This document shows, in pieces, positions 25,424-34,766 of a stretch of 37,859 bases of DNA. The stretch lies in contig JAAYTL010000022.1 in the NCBI GenBank assembly GCA_012518035.1, positions 1 to 37,859 on the forward strand, given 5' to 3'. Source of the DNA: Tissierellia bacterium. GTDB taxonomy: Bacteria > Bacillota > Clostridia > Tissierellales > Tissierellaceae. The notes below the pieces were generated by a model. It did not search any database, was not told the DNA's origin, and worked only from the letters and a program-made list of their open reading frames with translations. Every line of letters starts with the position of its first letter. Position 1 is the stretch's first letter. A program made the position numbers and the translations under genes.

Positions 25424-25599
25424 AGAATAAATTTTCAAAATAAGACTCGACTTTGGAGAATTTGAGTAGAAGTATCCACTAAGTAAAAATTTTGGTAGAG
25501 CTCCACTGTTTGAGCGTAGCGAGTTTGGAGCTCTAATTTTTTACGTGTGGTTATACTTCTTCAAATTCGTAACGGAGAGTCGGTTTTAAAATTTATTCT
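25424..25599. repeat. 176-bp imperfect palindrome (MITE-like element)
   Basis: The left arm 25424-25505 and right arm 25526-25599 are inverted copies with roughly three quarters identity by eye. Termini are perfect for 12 nt (AGAATAAATTTT / AAAATTTATTCT) and the inner 9 bp are perfect (AGAGCTCCA / TGGAGCTCT). A 20-nt loop holds GAGCGTAGCGAG. No coding frame or transposase is inside. Size, terminal inverted repeats and AT-rich flanks fit a non-autonomous miniature element, but no clear target duplication is seen. Confidence 0.75.
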
Positions 25600-25661
25600 A
25601 GTATGCCAAACAAATGAAATTTTAGACACATTATTCTACAAATGCCTCATACCCATATCTT

Positions 25662-25689
25662 AAAAAAAGCTAGTATCACTAGCTTTTTT
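25662..25689 (-). terminator. Intrinsic terminator of the yicC-coaBC operon
   Basis: AAAAAAGCTAGT and ACTAGCTTTTTT are perfect inverted copies around a 3-nt loop, with a further T on the minus strand. It overlaps the coaBC stop codon. It separates coaBC from the priA unit. Confidence 0.88.
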
Positions 25690-26887
25690 ATTTGATGATA
25701 GAAGTAATCCTGTCTATAATTACCTTTGCTACATTAGCCTTGGTCATAATTGGATAGGGCTCCACATCTCCATTCTTATCTACGATGGTTATGATATTGG
25801 TATCGGATTTGAATCCTGCCCCCTCCATGGTGATATCATTGGCCACTATAAAGTCAAAATTCTTCTCTAGAACCTTAGCCTTAGCATACTCAACCAGATT
25901 CTCACTTTCCGCAGCAAATCCTACGATTATTTGGTTGGTCTTCTTGCTACCATAATGCTTTGCAATGTCAGGATTCCTGACCAGACTTAAATTCAATATA
26001 TCTTCTTTTTCTTCCCTTTTCTTGATCTTTTGTGCGCTTACATTTTCCGGCCTATAATCAGCTGGAGCTGCAGACTTTATCAAAATGTCACAGGATTCAA
26101 AATAGTCTCCTACAGCAACAAACATCTCCCTAGTGGTGTTGACCTTAACCACTTCAACTCCCTTAGGCGGCTCTAATGATGTCGGCCCTGAAATCAGTAC
26201 CACGTCTGCCCCCCTACTCTTAGCCTCCTTAGCTAATAGATAGCCCATCTTTCCGCTGGAATGGTTGGTAACATATCTTACTGGATCTATGGGTTCAATG
26301 GTGGGTCCAGCAGTAATAACAAACTTTTTTCCAACTAGGTCCTTCTCTATAAAGGCATCTATAACATAGTCAACTATATCCGCTGGCTCAGCCATCTTTC
26401 CAGCTCCATAGTCTCCACAGGCCAGTAAACCAACTGCTGGGTCTATAAACTCATAGCCTAAACCCTTCAGCTTATCCATATTTTCTTGGAAGATGGGGTT
26501 GTTATACATTTCCGTATTCATAGCAGGAGCAAAGACTATCTTAGCATGCGAGGCCATAATTACTGTATTTAACAGATTATCAGCAATACCATTAGCAATC
26601 TTTCCTATGGTATTAGCAGTTGCTGGTGCAACTAAGATCATATCTGCCTTCTTTGCCAAGGAGATATGCTCCACATCAAACCTATCTATCTCATTAAACA
26701 TACTAGTATGCACTGGTCTGTTAGACATGGTTTGGAAGGTTAATGGGGTTACAAACTCCATGGCGGCCTCAGTCATAATAACCTCTACTTCGGCATTTTG
26801 CTTCCTCAACCTACTGACTAGGTCAGCAGCCTTATAGACTGCAATACCACCAGTCACTCCTAGTATAATAGTTTTACCTTTTAACAT
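25688..26887 (-). CDS. coaBC: Bifunctional phosphopantothenoylcysteine decarboxylase / phosphopantothenate-cysteine ligase
   Basis: 399 residues. The N-terminal FMN-dependent CoaC domain (about 1-180) has GVTGGIAVYKA, the active-site His in VEHISLA, APAMNTEM and LLACGDYGAGKMAEP with the catalytic Cys. The C-terminal CoaB domain (about 185-399) has ITAGPTIEPIDPVRYVTNHSSGKMG and a KIKK block. Together they make 4'-phosphopantetheine from phosphopantothenate and cysteine. ATG start at 26887 after GGTGA. It is the last gene of yicC-remA-gmk-rpoZ-coaBC. Confidence 0.97.
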   Translation of the reverse strand: MLKGKTIILGVTGGIAVYKAADLVSRLRKQNAEVEVIMTEAAMEFVTPLTFQTMSNRPVHTSMFNEIDRFDVEHISLAKKADMILVAPATANTIGKIANGIADNLLNTVIMASHAKIVFAPAMNTEMYNNPIFQENMDKLKGLGYEFIDPAVGLLACGDYGAGKMAEPADIVDYVIDAFIEKDLVGKKFVITAGPTIEPIDPVRYVTNHSSGKMGYLLAKEAKSRGADVVLISGPTSLEPPKGVEVVKVNTTREMFVAVGDYFESCDILIKSAAPADYRPENVSAQKIKKREEKEDILNLSLVRNPDIAKHYGSKKTNQIIVGFAAESENLVEYAKAKVLEKNFDFIVANDITMEGAGFKSDTNIITIVDKNGDVEPYPIMTKANVAKVIIDRITSIIK

Positions 26888-26899
26888 TTTATCACCAAC

Positions 26900-27109
26900 C
26901 TATTTAATACTGTTTGTTGGGGGATTCTCATACTTAACCTTGCCTGCCACAATTTCCTCTATGGCAATAGTTACCGGCTTATGGGATTCTGTTTCAATCA
27001 AGGGCTTACTACCATCTACTATCTGACGGGCCCTTTTGGCAGTTAACATCACTAAAGTATATCTGCTATCTCCTTCTTTTAAGACATGATCAAATGATGG
27101 ATTTAACAT
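26900..27109 (-). CDS. rpoZ: DNA-directed RNA polymerase omega subunit
   Basis: 69 residues with SRYTLVMLTAKRARQI at about 16-31, the omega core that wraps the beta-prime subunit, and AIEEIVAGKVKYE at the end. Its ATG overlaps the gmk stop by 1 nt (TAATG), so translation is coupled, with the ribosome-binding site AAGGAGGAAAG inside gmk. gmk-rpoZ pairing is nearly universal in Firmicutes. Confidence 0.96.
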   Translation of the reverse strand: MLNPSFDHVLKEGDSRYTLVMLTAKRARQIVDGSKPLIETESHKPVTIAIEEIVAGKVKYENPPTNSIK

Positions 27110-27735
27110 TATCTTTCCTCCTTCTTCATAACCTTTTTCTTTATATCACTATGACGTTTAACTCTTAGTTTTTCAGCTTCTATGATATGCTCAATATCCC
27201 TCACAGCGTTTTCTACCTCGTCATTTATTACGAAGTAATCATACTCTCCTACGAAATCCAATTCTTCAAAGGCATTTCTGAACCTTCTTTCAATATCCTC
27301 CTCAGATTCAGTTCCCCTTTTAATGATTCGATTCTTTAGCTCATCCATGGTAGGCGGCAGGAGAAATATGAAGACAGTATTCTTGTAGTTTTTCTTTACT
27401 TGTAAGGCGCCTTGTACATCTATTTCAAGGAGGACTATCTCCCCCTTTTCAATCTCATTCAAAACAAAGTCCCTTGGAGTACCATAATAATTTGAATGTA
27501 CTAGGGCATGCTCTAAAAATTGATTCTCTTCTATCTTCTTCTTAAATTCTTCTTCCGTAAGGAAGAAGTAATTTACCCCATGCTTTTCATTTGGTCTGGG
27601 TTTTCTAGTAGTAGCAGATATAGAAAAAACTATATCCTTGTGTCTCTTCAATAACTCGGCACAAACAGTACCCTTACCAGATCCAGAAGGCCCAGATATA
27701 ACCAATAAAAATCCCTTAGACAAGTCCTTCACCAA
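27109..27735 (-). CDS. gmk: Guanylate kinase
   Basis: About 208 residues. P-loop GPSGSGKGT is near 15-23, then SISATTRKPRPNE, YGTPRDFV and DVQGALQVKK, which bind GMP and close the active site. It phosphorylates GMP to GDP. The start is uncertain: TTG at 27735 or the next codon GTG at 27732; both lie a few bases after the remA stop with only a weak AAGG nearby, so coupling to remA is likely. A downstream TTG at 27723 would also keep the whole kinase fold. Confidence 0.96.
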   Translation of the reverse strand: MVKDLSKGFLLVISGPSGSGKGTVCAELLKRHKDIVFSISATTRKPRPNEKHGVNYFFLTEEEFKKKIEENQFLEHALVHSNYYGTPRDFVLNEIEKGEIVLLEIDVQGALQVKKNYKNTVFIFLLPPTMDELKNRIIKRGTESEEDIERRFRNAFEELDFVGEYDYFVINDEVENAVRDIEHIIEAEKLRVKRHSDIKKKVMKKEER

Positions 27736-27737
27736 CC

Positions 27738-27995
27738 TTATTTAATGTTTTCTTCCTTTGAATTTATGCGATTACCAATAGTCTCGGGTTGTACGGCAGT
27801 TAATACTATATGATCACTGTCTGTAATGATTACAGCCCTGGTCTTTCTGCCATATGTTGCATCGATTAACAATCCCTTTTCCCTGCTTTCTTGTATTAGC
27901 CTCTTGATAGGGGCTGACTCTGGGCTAACTATGGCAATAATCCTATTAGCAGAAATCAAGTTTCCGAAACCAATATTCATCAGCCTTATGCCCAT
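27738..27995 (-). CDS. remA: Extracellular matrix regulator RemA (DUF370)
   Basis: 85 residues with [27 protein letters not shown] and [28 protein letters not shown], typical of RemA/YlzA. In Bacillus RemA is a DNA-binding activator of matrix and osmoprotection genes; its targets here are unknown. ATG start at 27995 with GGAGGG 6-7 nt upstream. It sits 10 nt after yicC and 2 nt before gmk, the usual Firmicute order. Confidence 0.95.
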   Translation of the reverse strand: MGIRLMNIGFGNLISANRIIAIVSPESAPIKRLIQESREKGLLIDATYGRKTRAVIITDSDHIVLTAVQPETIGNRINSKEENIK

Positions 27996-28005
27996 ATGAT
28001 CCCTC

Positions 28006-28887
28006 CTATTCGATATTCTGAACCTGTTCCCTTATCTTCTCTAACTCTGCTTTAAACTCTACCACATGCTTTGAAATTATAATATCGCTAGCCTTACTCC
28101 CTATAGTATTGATTTCCCTATTAAATTCTTGGATAAGAAAATCCAATTTCCTACCTACTGCATCATCTTCCTCCAAGATACTTTTAAACTGTTTGATGTG
28201 GCTTTTTATCCTGACAATCTCCTCATCAATACTGGTCTTATCTGCAAAAATAGCTATTTCTGTATTCAAACGATCTTCATCTATGGTCATGCTATTATCC
28301 AGTAATTCATTTATTCTCTCCCTTAATTTATTCCTGGTCTCTATAACCAGGTCGGGAGCCCTCTCCTCTATTATGTCTAAATGATTCCTGATCTTATCCA
28401 GTTTATTCAACATATCATTTTTAAGCTCTTGCCCTTCTTTTTCTCTCATTTCTGTGATTCCATCAAGGGCCATGTTAAGAGCCTTAAACAAACAATCAGC
28501 GATTAACTCTTCATCCACACTCTTTTTTTCAGTTTTAACAACCTCATTCAGCAATAGGATATTATTTAGCCTAACACCGTCTTCTAAATCCAACTCATGT
28601 CTGATTTCTTCTAAGGCATCCTTGTAGGCTTTTGCAAGGGCTACATCAACCTTAACATCTACAGCTGATTCACTTATATATTCTAGATTTATGTAGACAT
28701 CAACCTTCCCCCTGGTAATCCTATCCTTGACTACTCTCTTAATTGAATCTTCTAAATAAGATATGTGACGGGGTAGTTTCACCGAAACGTCATTATATCT
28801 ATGGTTAACTGATTTTATCTCCACTTCAAACCTATAAAGTTCATTTTCATACTCACCCTTACCATATCCAGTCATACTCTTTAACAA
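28006..28887 (-). CDS. yicC: YicC/YloC family endoribonuclease
   Basis: 293 residues with the family opening [12 protein letters not shown], then [19 protein letters not shown] and the C-terminal [15 protein letters not shown]. YicC proteins are endoribonucleases linked to RNA turnover. The start is a TTG at 28887, about 6 nt after AGGGGTG, giving MLKSMTGYG as in relatives; an upstream ATG at 28914 has no ribosome-binding site and adds residues not seen in the family. It leads the yicC-remA-gmk-rpoZ-coaBC unit. Confidence 0.92.
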   Translation of the reverse strand: MLKSMTGYGKGEYENELYRFEVEIKSVNHRYNDVSVKLPRHISYLEDSIKRVVKDRITRGKVDVYINLEYISESAVDVKVDVALAKAYKDALEEIRHELDLEDGVRLNNILLLNEVVKTEKKSVDEELIADCLFKALNMALDGITEMREKEGQELKNDMLNKLDKIRNHLDIIEERAPDLVIETRNKLRERINELLDNSMTIDEDRLNTEIAIFADKTSIDEEIVRIKSHIKQFKSILEEDDAVGRKLDFLIQEFNREINTIGSKASDIIISKHVVEFKAELEKIREQVQNIE

Positions 28888-28924
28888 ACCATCCACCCCT
28901 CTCCTTATCTTCATTCAGTATGTA

Positions 28925-28953
28925 ATTATATAATGGTGTACTACTTAAATCCA
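28925..28953 (-). promoter_or_regulatory. Predicted promoter for the yicC operon
   Basis: A consensus TATAAT (28930-28925) lies 37 nt before the yicC start, with a weak TGGATT (28953-28948) 17 nt upstream. Confidence 0.45.
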
Positions 28954-29200
28954 GAATTTGTTACAAATACTTAATATTTATTATATCATAGATTTTTACT
29001 AAATTTAATCCTCTATCAAAATTACTCCATCTAATACAAAATTCTTCTAAAAATAACGGGACATTACAGGGTACAATGGCCTTCTTTGCAAATGAAGGCT
29101 AATAATCCATTAAGCTGCTTTCAGGTACCATGAAGATAAATAAGTTGATATAAGGATCACTAAATACTTAAGTAAATTGCCTTATGGGCTTCTTAAATTC
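28954..29200. other. Intergenic stretch between yicC and rqcH promoters
   Basis: About 250 bp of AT-rich sequence with no gene I can support. It contains the nested inverted repeat at 29069-29129. A weak minus-strand promoter-like pair (TTTACT, 17 nt, TTATAT) lies at about 29150-29180. Confidence 0.5.
29069..29129. repeat. Nested inverted repeat outside both flanking transcripts
   Basis: Three pairs nest in order: GGTAC (29070-29074) with GTACC (29125-29129), AATGG (29075-29079) with CCATT (29107-29111), and CCTTC (29080-29084) with GAAGG (29094-29098). It could fold as a branched RNA or be a decayed palindromic repeat. It lies upstream of both predicted promoters, so it is not in the leader of yicC or rqcH. 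Confidence 0.45.
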
Positions 29201-29229
29201 TTTATAATTTACAGGATAAATGATATACT
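29201..29229 (+). promoter_or_regulatory. Predicted promoter for rqcH
   Basis: TTTATA (29201-29206), 17 nt, then TATACT (29224-29229) with a TGA extended -10. The -10 ends 33 nt before the rqcH ATG, giving a short leader. Confidence 0.55.
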
Positions 29230-29262
29230 CTTAGTATTCGAGATATACTGGAGGGAAGGCGT

Positions 29263-31035
29263 ATGGCATTTGACGGAATAGTTACAAGGGCAGTTGTAGA
29301 GGAGCTAAAATCCCAACTACTAGGTGGTAGAATTAACAAAATTCATCAGCATGAAAGGGATGAATTACTTATTCAGATCTATAATAAGGGTATCAACCAT
29401 AGGTTGATGATTTCTGCAAATAGCAGTAATTCTAGAATCTACCTAACAGATCAGGCTAAGAGAAACCCAGAAACACCTCCTAGCTTCTGCATGCTTCTGA
29501 GAAAGCATCTAACAAATGGAACTGTCCTTAATATTGAACAATATGATATGGATAGAATTATCTTCATAGATATATCAGCCCTGGATGAGCTAGGATTACC
29601 TATAGAGAATAGGCTGGTAATAGAAATTATGGGCAAGCATAGTAATATCATCCTAGTCAACAAGGAAAGTGGTAAAATCATAGATGCCATTAAAAGGGTA
29701 AGTGAAAGTATAAGTAGAGTGAGGCAGATCCTTCCTGGCATGACCTATGAATACCCCCCTGCCCAAGGTAAGAAAAATCCATTAAATACAAGTCGGGAGG
29801 AGTTCTTAAACCTACTAGAAGGGGACAAAAAAGGAATCCTACTCTACAAGTTCTTCTATTTCAATTATACAGGCCTTAGCCCACTATTGAGTAGAGAGTT
29901 ATGTTTTAGGACTGGACTGGATATAGATAGGCCCCTAGGAAGTTTAAATGATAAGGAAAAAAATGAGCTCTATTCCTCCTTTGAAACTCTAATGACAGAT
30001 GTAAAAGAGAATCGCTATAAGCCCTTATGCATTTACAATCCCCAGAATGAAGTATTAGCCTTTTACTGCTTAGATTTGGTACAATTTGGAAACCATAATA
30101 AGGAGTACCTCCCTTCCATTTCCCAGGTCTTAGACAAGGCCTTTAGAAAGAGGGACTTGGACGATAGGTTGAACCAAAAATCCCAGTCAATGAGAAAGAT
30201 CATCCAGGCTAGGTTAGATAGGAGCATGAATAAACTAGCTAGGCAGAAGGAGGAACTTCTTCAAAGCCAGGATAGGGAGAAGTATAAGGTATATGCAGAT
30301 TTAATTTCAGCCAACATTCACCTGATTCCCAAGGGGGCGGATAGGGTTGAGCTGGAGAATTTTTATGACGAAAACCTAGAGAAAATTGAGGTTCCTTTAG
30401 ATCATAAGATATCAGCGGTAGCAAATGCCCAGAGGTATTACAAGAGGTATTCCAAATTAAAAACAGCAGAAAATTTATTGAAGGAACAGATTCCTGAAAC
30501 CCAGAAGGAGATCCTATATTTAGAAAATGTTCTAGTTAGCATAGACAATGCCAGCCAGTTAGAAGAGCTGGATGAAATAAGAGAAGAACTTGTCAAAGAA
30601 GGTTATTTGAAGGAGAAATCTCGAGGTAAGAAATCTAATAAGGGTAAGGTAGATAGGTTGTCCCAGCCCCATAATTTTATATCTAGTGATGGTTTCAAGA
30701 TATATGTGGGTAAGAACAACAGGCAAAATGAAAGGCTTACCTTGAAAACAGCCCATAAGGACGACATCTGGCTTCATGCCCAAAATATTCCAGGCAGCCA
30801 TGTAATCATAGTAAGAAATAATCAAGAAATCCCAGATACTACCCTTGAAGAAGCGGCAATCCTTGCCGCCTACTTTAGTAAGGCTAAGAATAGTTCCAAG
30901 GTCCCAGTGGACTATACGGAGAGAAGAAATGTCAAAAAACAAGCAAATTCTAAACCAGGAATGGTTATCTACAACAATTTCAAAACCATAACAGTAAGTC
31001 CTGATAAGGAGATTATAAGCAAACTAAAATCCTAG
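29263..31035 (+). CDS. rqcH: Ribosome quality control factor RqcH (NFACT family)
   Basis: 590 residues. The NFACT-N domain begins MAFDGIVTRAVVEELK; residues D97-R98 match the pair needed for C-terminal alanine tailing in Bacillus. A central coiled coil (about 305-450) is followed by a linker rich in lysine and the NFACT-R domain (about 465-570) with DGFKIYVGKNNRQNE and DIWLHAQNIPGSHVII. It binds obstructed 50S subunits carrying peptidyl-tRNA and directs alanine addition. ATG start at 29263 after GGAGGG. YlmH, another factor of this pathway, is at 35.3 kb. Confidence 0.96.
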   Translation: MAFDGIVTRAVVEELKSQLLGGRINKIHQHERDELLIQIYNKGINHRLMISANSSNSRIYLTDQAKRNPETPPSFCMLLRKHLTNGTVLNIEQYDMDRIIFIDISALDELGLPIENRLVIEIMGKHSNIILVNKESGKIIDAIKRVSESISRVRQILPGMTYEYPPAQGKKNPLNTSREEFLNLLEGDKKGILLYKFFYFNYTGLSPLLSRELCFRTGLDIDRPLGSLNDKEKNELYSSFETLMTDVKENRYKPLCIYNPQNEVLAFYCLDLVQFGNHNKEYLPSISQVLDKAFRKRDLDDRLNQKSQSMRKIIQARLDRSMNKLARQKEELLQSQDREKYKVYADLISANIHLIPKGADRVELENFYDENLEKIEVPLDHKISAVANAQRYYKRYSKLKTAENLLKEQIPETQKEILYLENVLVSIDNASQLEELDEIREELVKEGYLKEKSRGKKSNKGKVDRLSQPHNFISSDGFKIYVGKNNRQNERLTLKTAHKDDIWLHAQNIPGSHVIIVRNNQEIPDTTLEEAAILAAYFSKAKNSSKVPVDYTERRNVKKQANSKPGMVIYNNFKTITVSPDKEIISKLKS

Positions 31036-31052
31036 CCTAGGCTAGGGTTTTT
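31028..31052 (+). terminator. Intrinsic terminator of rqcH
   Basis: AATCCTAGCC (31028-31037) and GGCTAGGGTT (31040-31049) pair over up to 10 bp with one G-T, followed by TTTTTC. The tight turn would open to a 4-6 nt loop. It overlaps the rqcH stop codon. Confidence 0.75.
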
Positions 31053-31058
31053 CTAACA

Positions 31059-32636
31059 TTAAATTAGGGTTGGCATATGATAATAATAGCCTTGTGTATA
31101 ATCAATTCCTAAATCCTTGCAGATATTGAGAACTTCTTCATTCTCTACTCCCTCAGCTATCATTTCTATCTTATTAGCCTTGGAGAATTCTACAATACTT
31201 TTTACTAGAGATCTTGTCACGATATTATGCTCTAATTTTTTAATAATGGAGCCGTCAATCTTAATCACATCGATGGGCAGGTCAGTTAAATATTGGTAGG
31301 ACGAATAGCCTGTACCAAAATCATCAATTGCTATTTTTACACCCTGGCTCCTTATTTTATAGAGATATCCTAGGACTTCCTGTTTATTAACAAAGATATC
31401 CTCCGTAATCTCAATCAGTAATCTTCTCGGGTTAACTCTACTTTCTTCTATCTTTTCCAGTAGATAACTTATGACCTCATCCTTGAAATCCTTTGGAGAA
31501 AAATTAATAGATACAATTAAATCATTATTTCTTTCCTTCTTTAATTTTTCTATGGCTATATCAATCATGTGTTTTGAAAGTTCATTTATCAGCTCTGTTT
31601 TCTCTATAACCGAAATAAACTCTGAAGGGTTATAGATTTCCTTACCCTTGGAAATCCACCGAGTCAATAACTCGCTACCATGAATCTCACCAGTTTTTAT
31701 ATTGTAAATATTCTGATAGGCAGCCTTGATTTGTCCCTTGGAAAGGGCAATTTTGAATTCACTTGCCATGGTAATCAGGTTTTTGAAATGTGTGTCAAGC
31801 TCAGTATTAAAAACCTCTGACTTATTACCTTGCTCAACCGCATATCTTAAGGCTACTATGGATTGCCTGACACCCTCTAATAGCCCTACTCCACCCTCAA
31901 TAGTAGTCATCCCCATGGTAACTTCTATGTAAATTGGAATGTCATCTATTCTAATAGTTGATCTATTAATAGACGATATCGACTCAATAATTTCTTCCTT
32001 ATTGTACATATTATTCTCGTGGTCTAATACGATAATAAACTCCATTCCATCATATCTAAATAATTCCACATTCTTATACTTGTTTAAGATGTTCTTTAAA
32101 AGGACAGAAAAATTAACAACTACTTCCTTGGCAAAATCATAGCCAAAAAACCCAAGGATTTCTTCATACTCCCCAACCGACAAGGCTATTATGGTCTTTT
32201 CAGTATTAGTTATTTCATCCTTTCTTCTAATTGCCTCGATGTTTTTTAATTCTGTTACTGAATCGTGAGTTAAAAGGTTGGTAATATAGGTCCTGCTACG
32301 TCTATTGAAATCAGCAAAGCTTCCGATAATTATGGAAATTATAATATAGATTGCTAGACGAATTGCCCAGTTAAGGGTAGATTGTTCCAGGATTAAGCCA
32401 TTATTTGTGGGCATGAAGGGCCCTAAAAGTAAGCCACTGAAGGCTGCATGTATTGCTCCATGAATTCTCCCGTTAATAGATGAAGTTGTAGCTATAGGTA
32501 TATACATTAAATTAGCAAAAGCAGAAGGTGTCCCCCCAGTTAGAAAGACAAATATAGCCACAAGTAAAGATATGAAGTAGGATAAAATTATGGATATCTT
32601 ATTGGTTTTATTTGTGCCTTGTATATTATTTAGCAT
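31059..32636 (-). CDS. Membrane-bound degenerate GGDEF / EAL domain protein (likely c-di-GMP phosphodiesterase)
   Basis: 525 residues. Three or four membrane segments fill about 12-110. A GGDEF-like domain follows (about 120-275), but the signature is RYDGMEF, so cyclase activity is probably lost. The EAL domain (about 285-525) keeps the residues for phosphodiesterase: SELLTRW (the Glu of EAL), SINFSPKDF (Asn), LLIEITE (Glu), IDDFGTGYSSYQYL (two Asp), VIKIDGS (Lys), IAEGVEN (Glu) and TQGYYYHMP (Gln). It probably hydrolyses c-di-GMP. Start at 32636 (ATG) after AAAGG; TTGs at 32642-32645 are too close to that site. It has its own promoter and no obvious partner here. Confidence 0.9.
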   Translation of the reverse strand: MLNNIQGTNKTNKISIILSYFISLLVAIFVFLTGGTPSAFANLMYIPIATTSSINGRIHGAIHAAFSGLLLGPFMPTNNGLILEQSTLNWAIRLAIYIIISIIIGSFADFNRRSRTYITNLLTHDSVTELKNIEAIRRKDEITNTEKTIIALSVGEYEEILGFFGYDFAKEVVVNFSVLLKNILNKYKNVELFRYDGMEFIIVLDHENNMYNKEEIIESISSINRSTIRIDDIPIYIEVTMGMTTIEGGVGLLEGVRQSIVALRYAVEQGNKSEVFNTELDTHFKNLITMASEFKIALSKGQIKAAYQNIYNIKTGEIHGSELLTRWISKGKEIYNPSEFISVIEKTELINELSKHMIDIAIEKLKKERNNDLIVSINFSPKDFKDEVISYLLEKIEESRVNPRRLLIEITEDIFVNKQEVLGYLYKIRSQGVKIAIDDFGTGYSSYQYLTDLPIDVIKIDGSIIKKLEHNIVTRSLVKSIVEFSKANKIEMIAEGVENEEVLNICKDLGIDYTQGYYYHMPTLI

Positions 32637-32678
32637 TGCCAACAACCTTTGAGAATTATTGTAAAAATACCTACAAAG

Positions 32679-32684
32679 ATTATA
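32679..32684 (-). promoter_or_regulatory. -10 box for the EAL protein gene
   Basis: A consensus TATAAT (32684-32679) lies 42 nt before the chosen start. The -35 is weak (TTCCAA at about 18 nt). No clear terminator is seen between pyrR and this box. Confidence 0.45.
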
Positions 32685-32787
32685 TACCTTAACAGGTGAT
32701 TTTGGAACATAATTTTAGCTTTTTCAAGACTTTTTTCAATAAATAACCATTATCAGCCATAAAATAGCAAATTTTGTAGAAATAGCT

Positions 32788-34226
<1,439 letters not shown>

Positions 34227-34240
<14 letters not shown>

Positions 34241-34703
34241 TCTCATCCCCTATTTCCAACTTATCAAATAATACCAAGTATATTATATAAATCGTGCTTA
34301 AGACCACGCATATGTCCGCAATATTAAACACTGGAAAATCATACCTATTAATCAATCTTACACTTATAAAGTCAACTACATACCCCAACCTCATTCTATC
34401 TATCAAGTTACCCACTGCCCCACCTATTAACATGGCAAAGGCAACCCTGGTCAAAGGGCTAATATGATTGTAATATTTTATCAAATAAAAACTCATAACC
34501 AAGACTACAGCTATTGTAATAAGGAGAAATAAAATCCTTTTCCCTTGCAGGATCCCGAAGGCAGCCCCCCTGTTTTCAACGTAGCACAATTGAAAGAAAT
34601 CCTCAATTATTACAATGGGTTTTTGACCCTTTAAATGCTTTATAACCGCAAGCTTACTCAGCTGGTCTAGAATAATAATAATTGCTGTTAAAATAAAAAC
34701 CAA
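34227..34703 (-). CDS. lspA: Lipoprotein signal peptidase (signal peptidase II)
   Basis: 158 residues with four membrane segments. Conserved boxes: ILDQLSK near 11, VENRGAAFGI near 43, GGAVGNLIDRMRLGYVVDFI near 93 and FPVFNIADICVV near 123; the two catalytic Asp are in the last two boxes. It cleaves signal peptides of prolipoproteins. Start is a TTG at 34703, 7 nt after AGGAGG; no ATG fits. lspA-rluD-pyrR order matches Bacillus. Confidence 0.96.
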
Positions 34704-34740
34704 AACACTTCCTCCTTGAGATAAGTCAAATATAAAATAT

Positions 34741-34766
34741 ATATAGAGGCTATCATGCCTCTATAT
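34741..34766 (-). terminator. Hairpin at the end of divIVA
   Basis: ATATAGAGGC (34741-34750) and GCCTCTATAT (34757-34766) form a perfect 10-bp stem with a 6-nt loop that contains the divIVA stop codon. The minus-strand tail ATATATTTTATATTTG is T-rich but broken, so termination may be partial. Confidence 0.6.

Larger units (their letters stand above)
25006..25661. other. Gene-free repeat-rich interval between coaBC and priA
   Basis: No frame here has a convincing start, ribosome-binding site or family similarity. The interval contains at least four inverted or palindromic elements (listed separately at 25098-25167, 25212-25287, 25344-25395 and 25424-25599). In Bacillus coaBC and priA are adjacent, so this is probably inserted repeat DNA. 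I see no transposase remnant and no clear priA promoter. Confidence 0.7.

Noticed and set aside
25006-25661. CRISPR array in the repeat-rich gap
   Set aside because: The repeats are inverted and of unequal length, with no regularly spaced direct repeats and no cas genes.
29041-29262. T-box or other amino-acid riboswitch upstream of rqcH
   Set aside because: The GGGTAC region lacks the T-box core and lies upstream of the predicted rqcH promoter, and no antiterminator or terminator follows.
30239-30942. Minus-strand frames inside rqcH and other long antisense frames
   Set aside because: They overlap strongly recognised genes, lack ribosome-binding sites and have no family features.
32646-32787. 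PyrR-responsive attenuator or terminator downstream of pyrR
   Set aside because: No PyrR anti-antiterminator motif and no convincing hairpin with a T-run is present, only AT-rich direct repeats.
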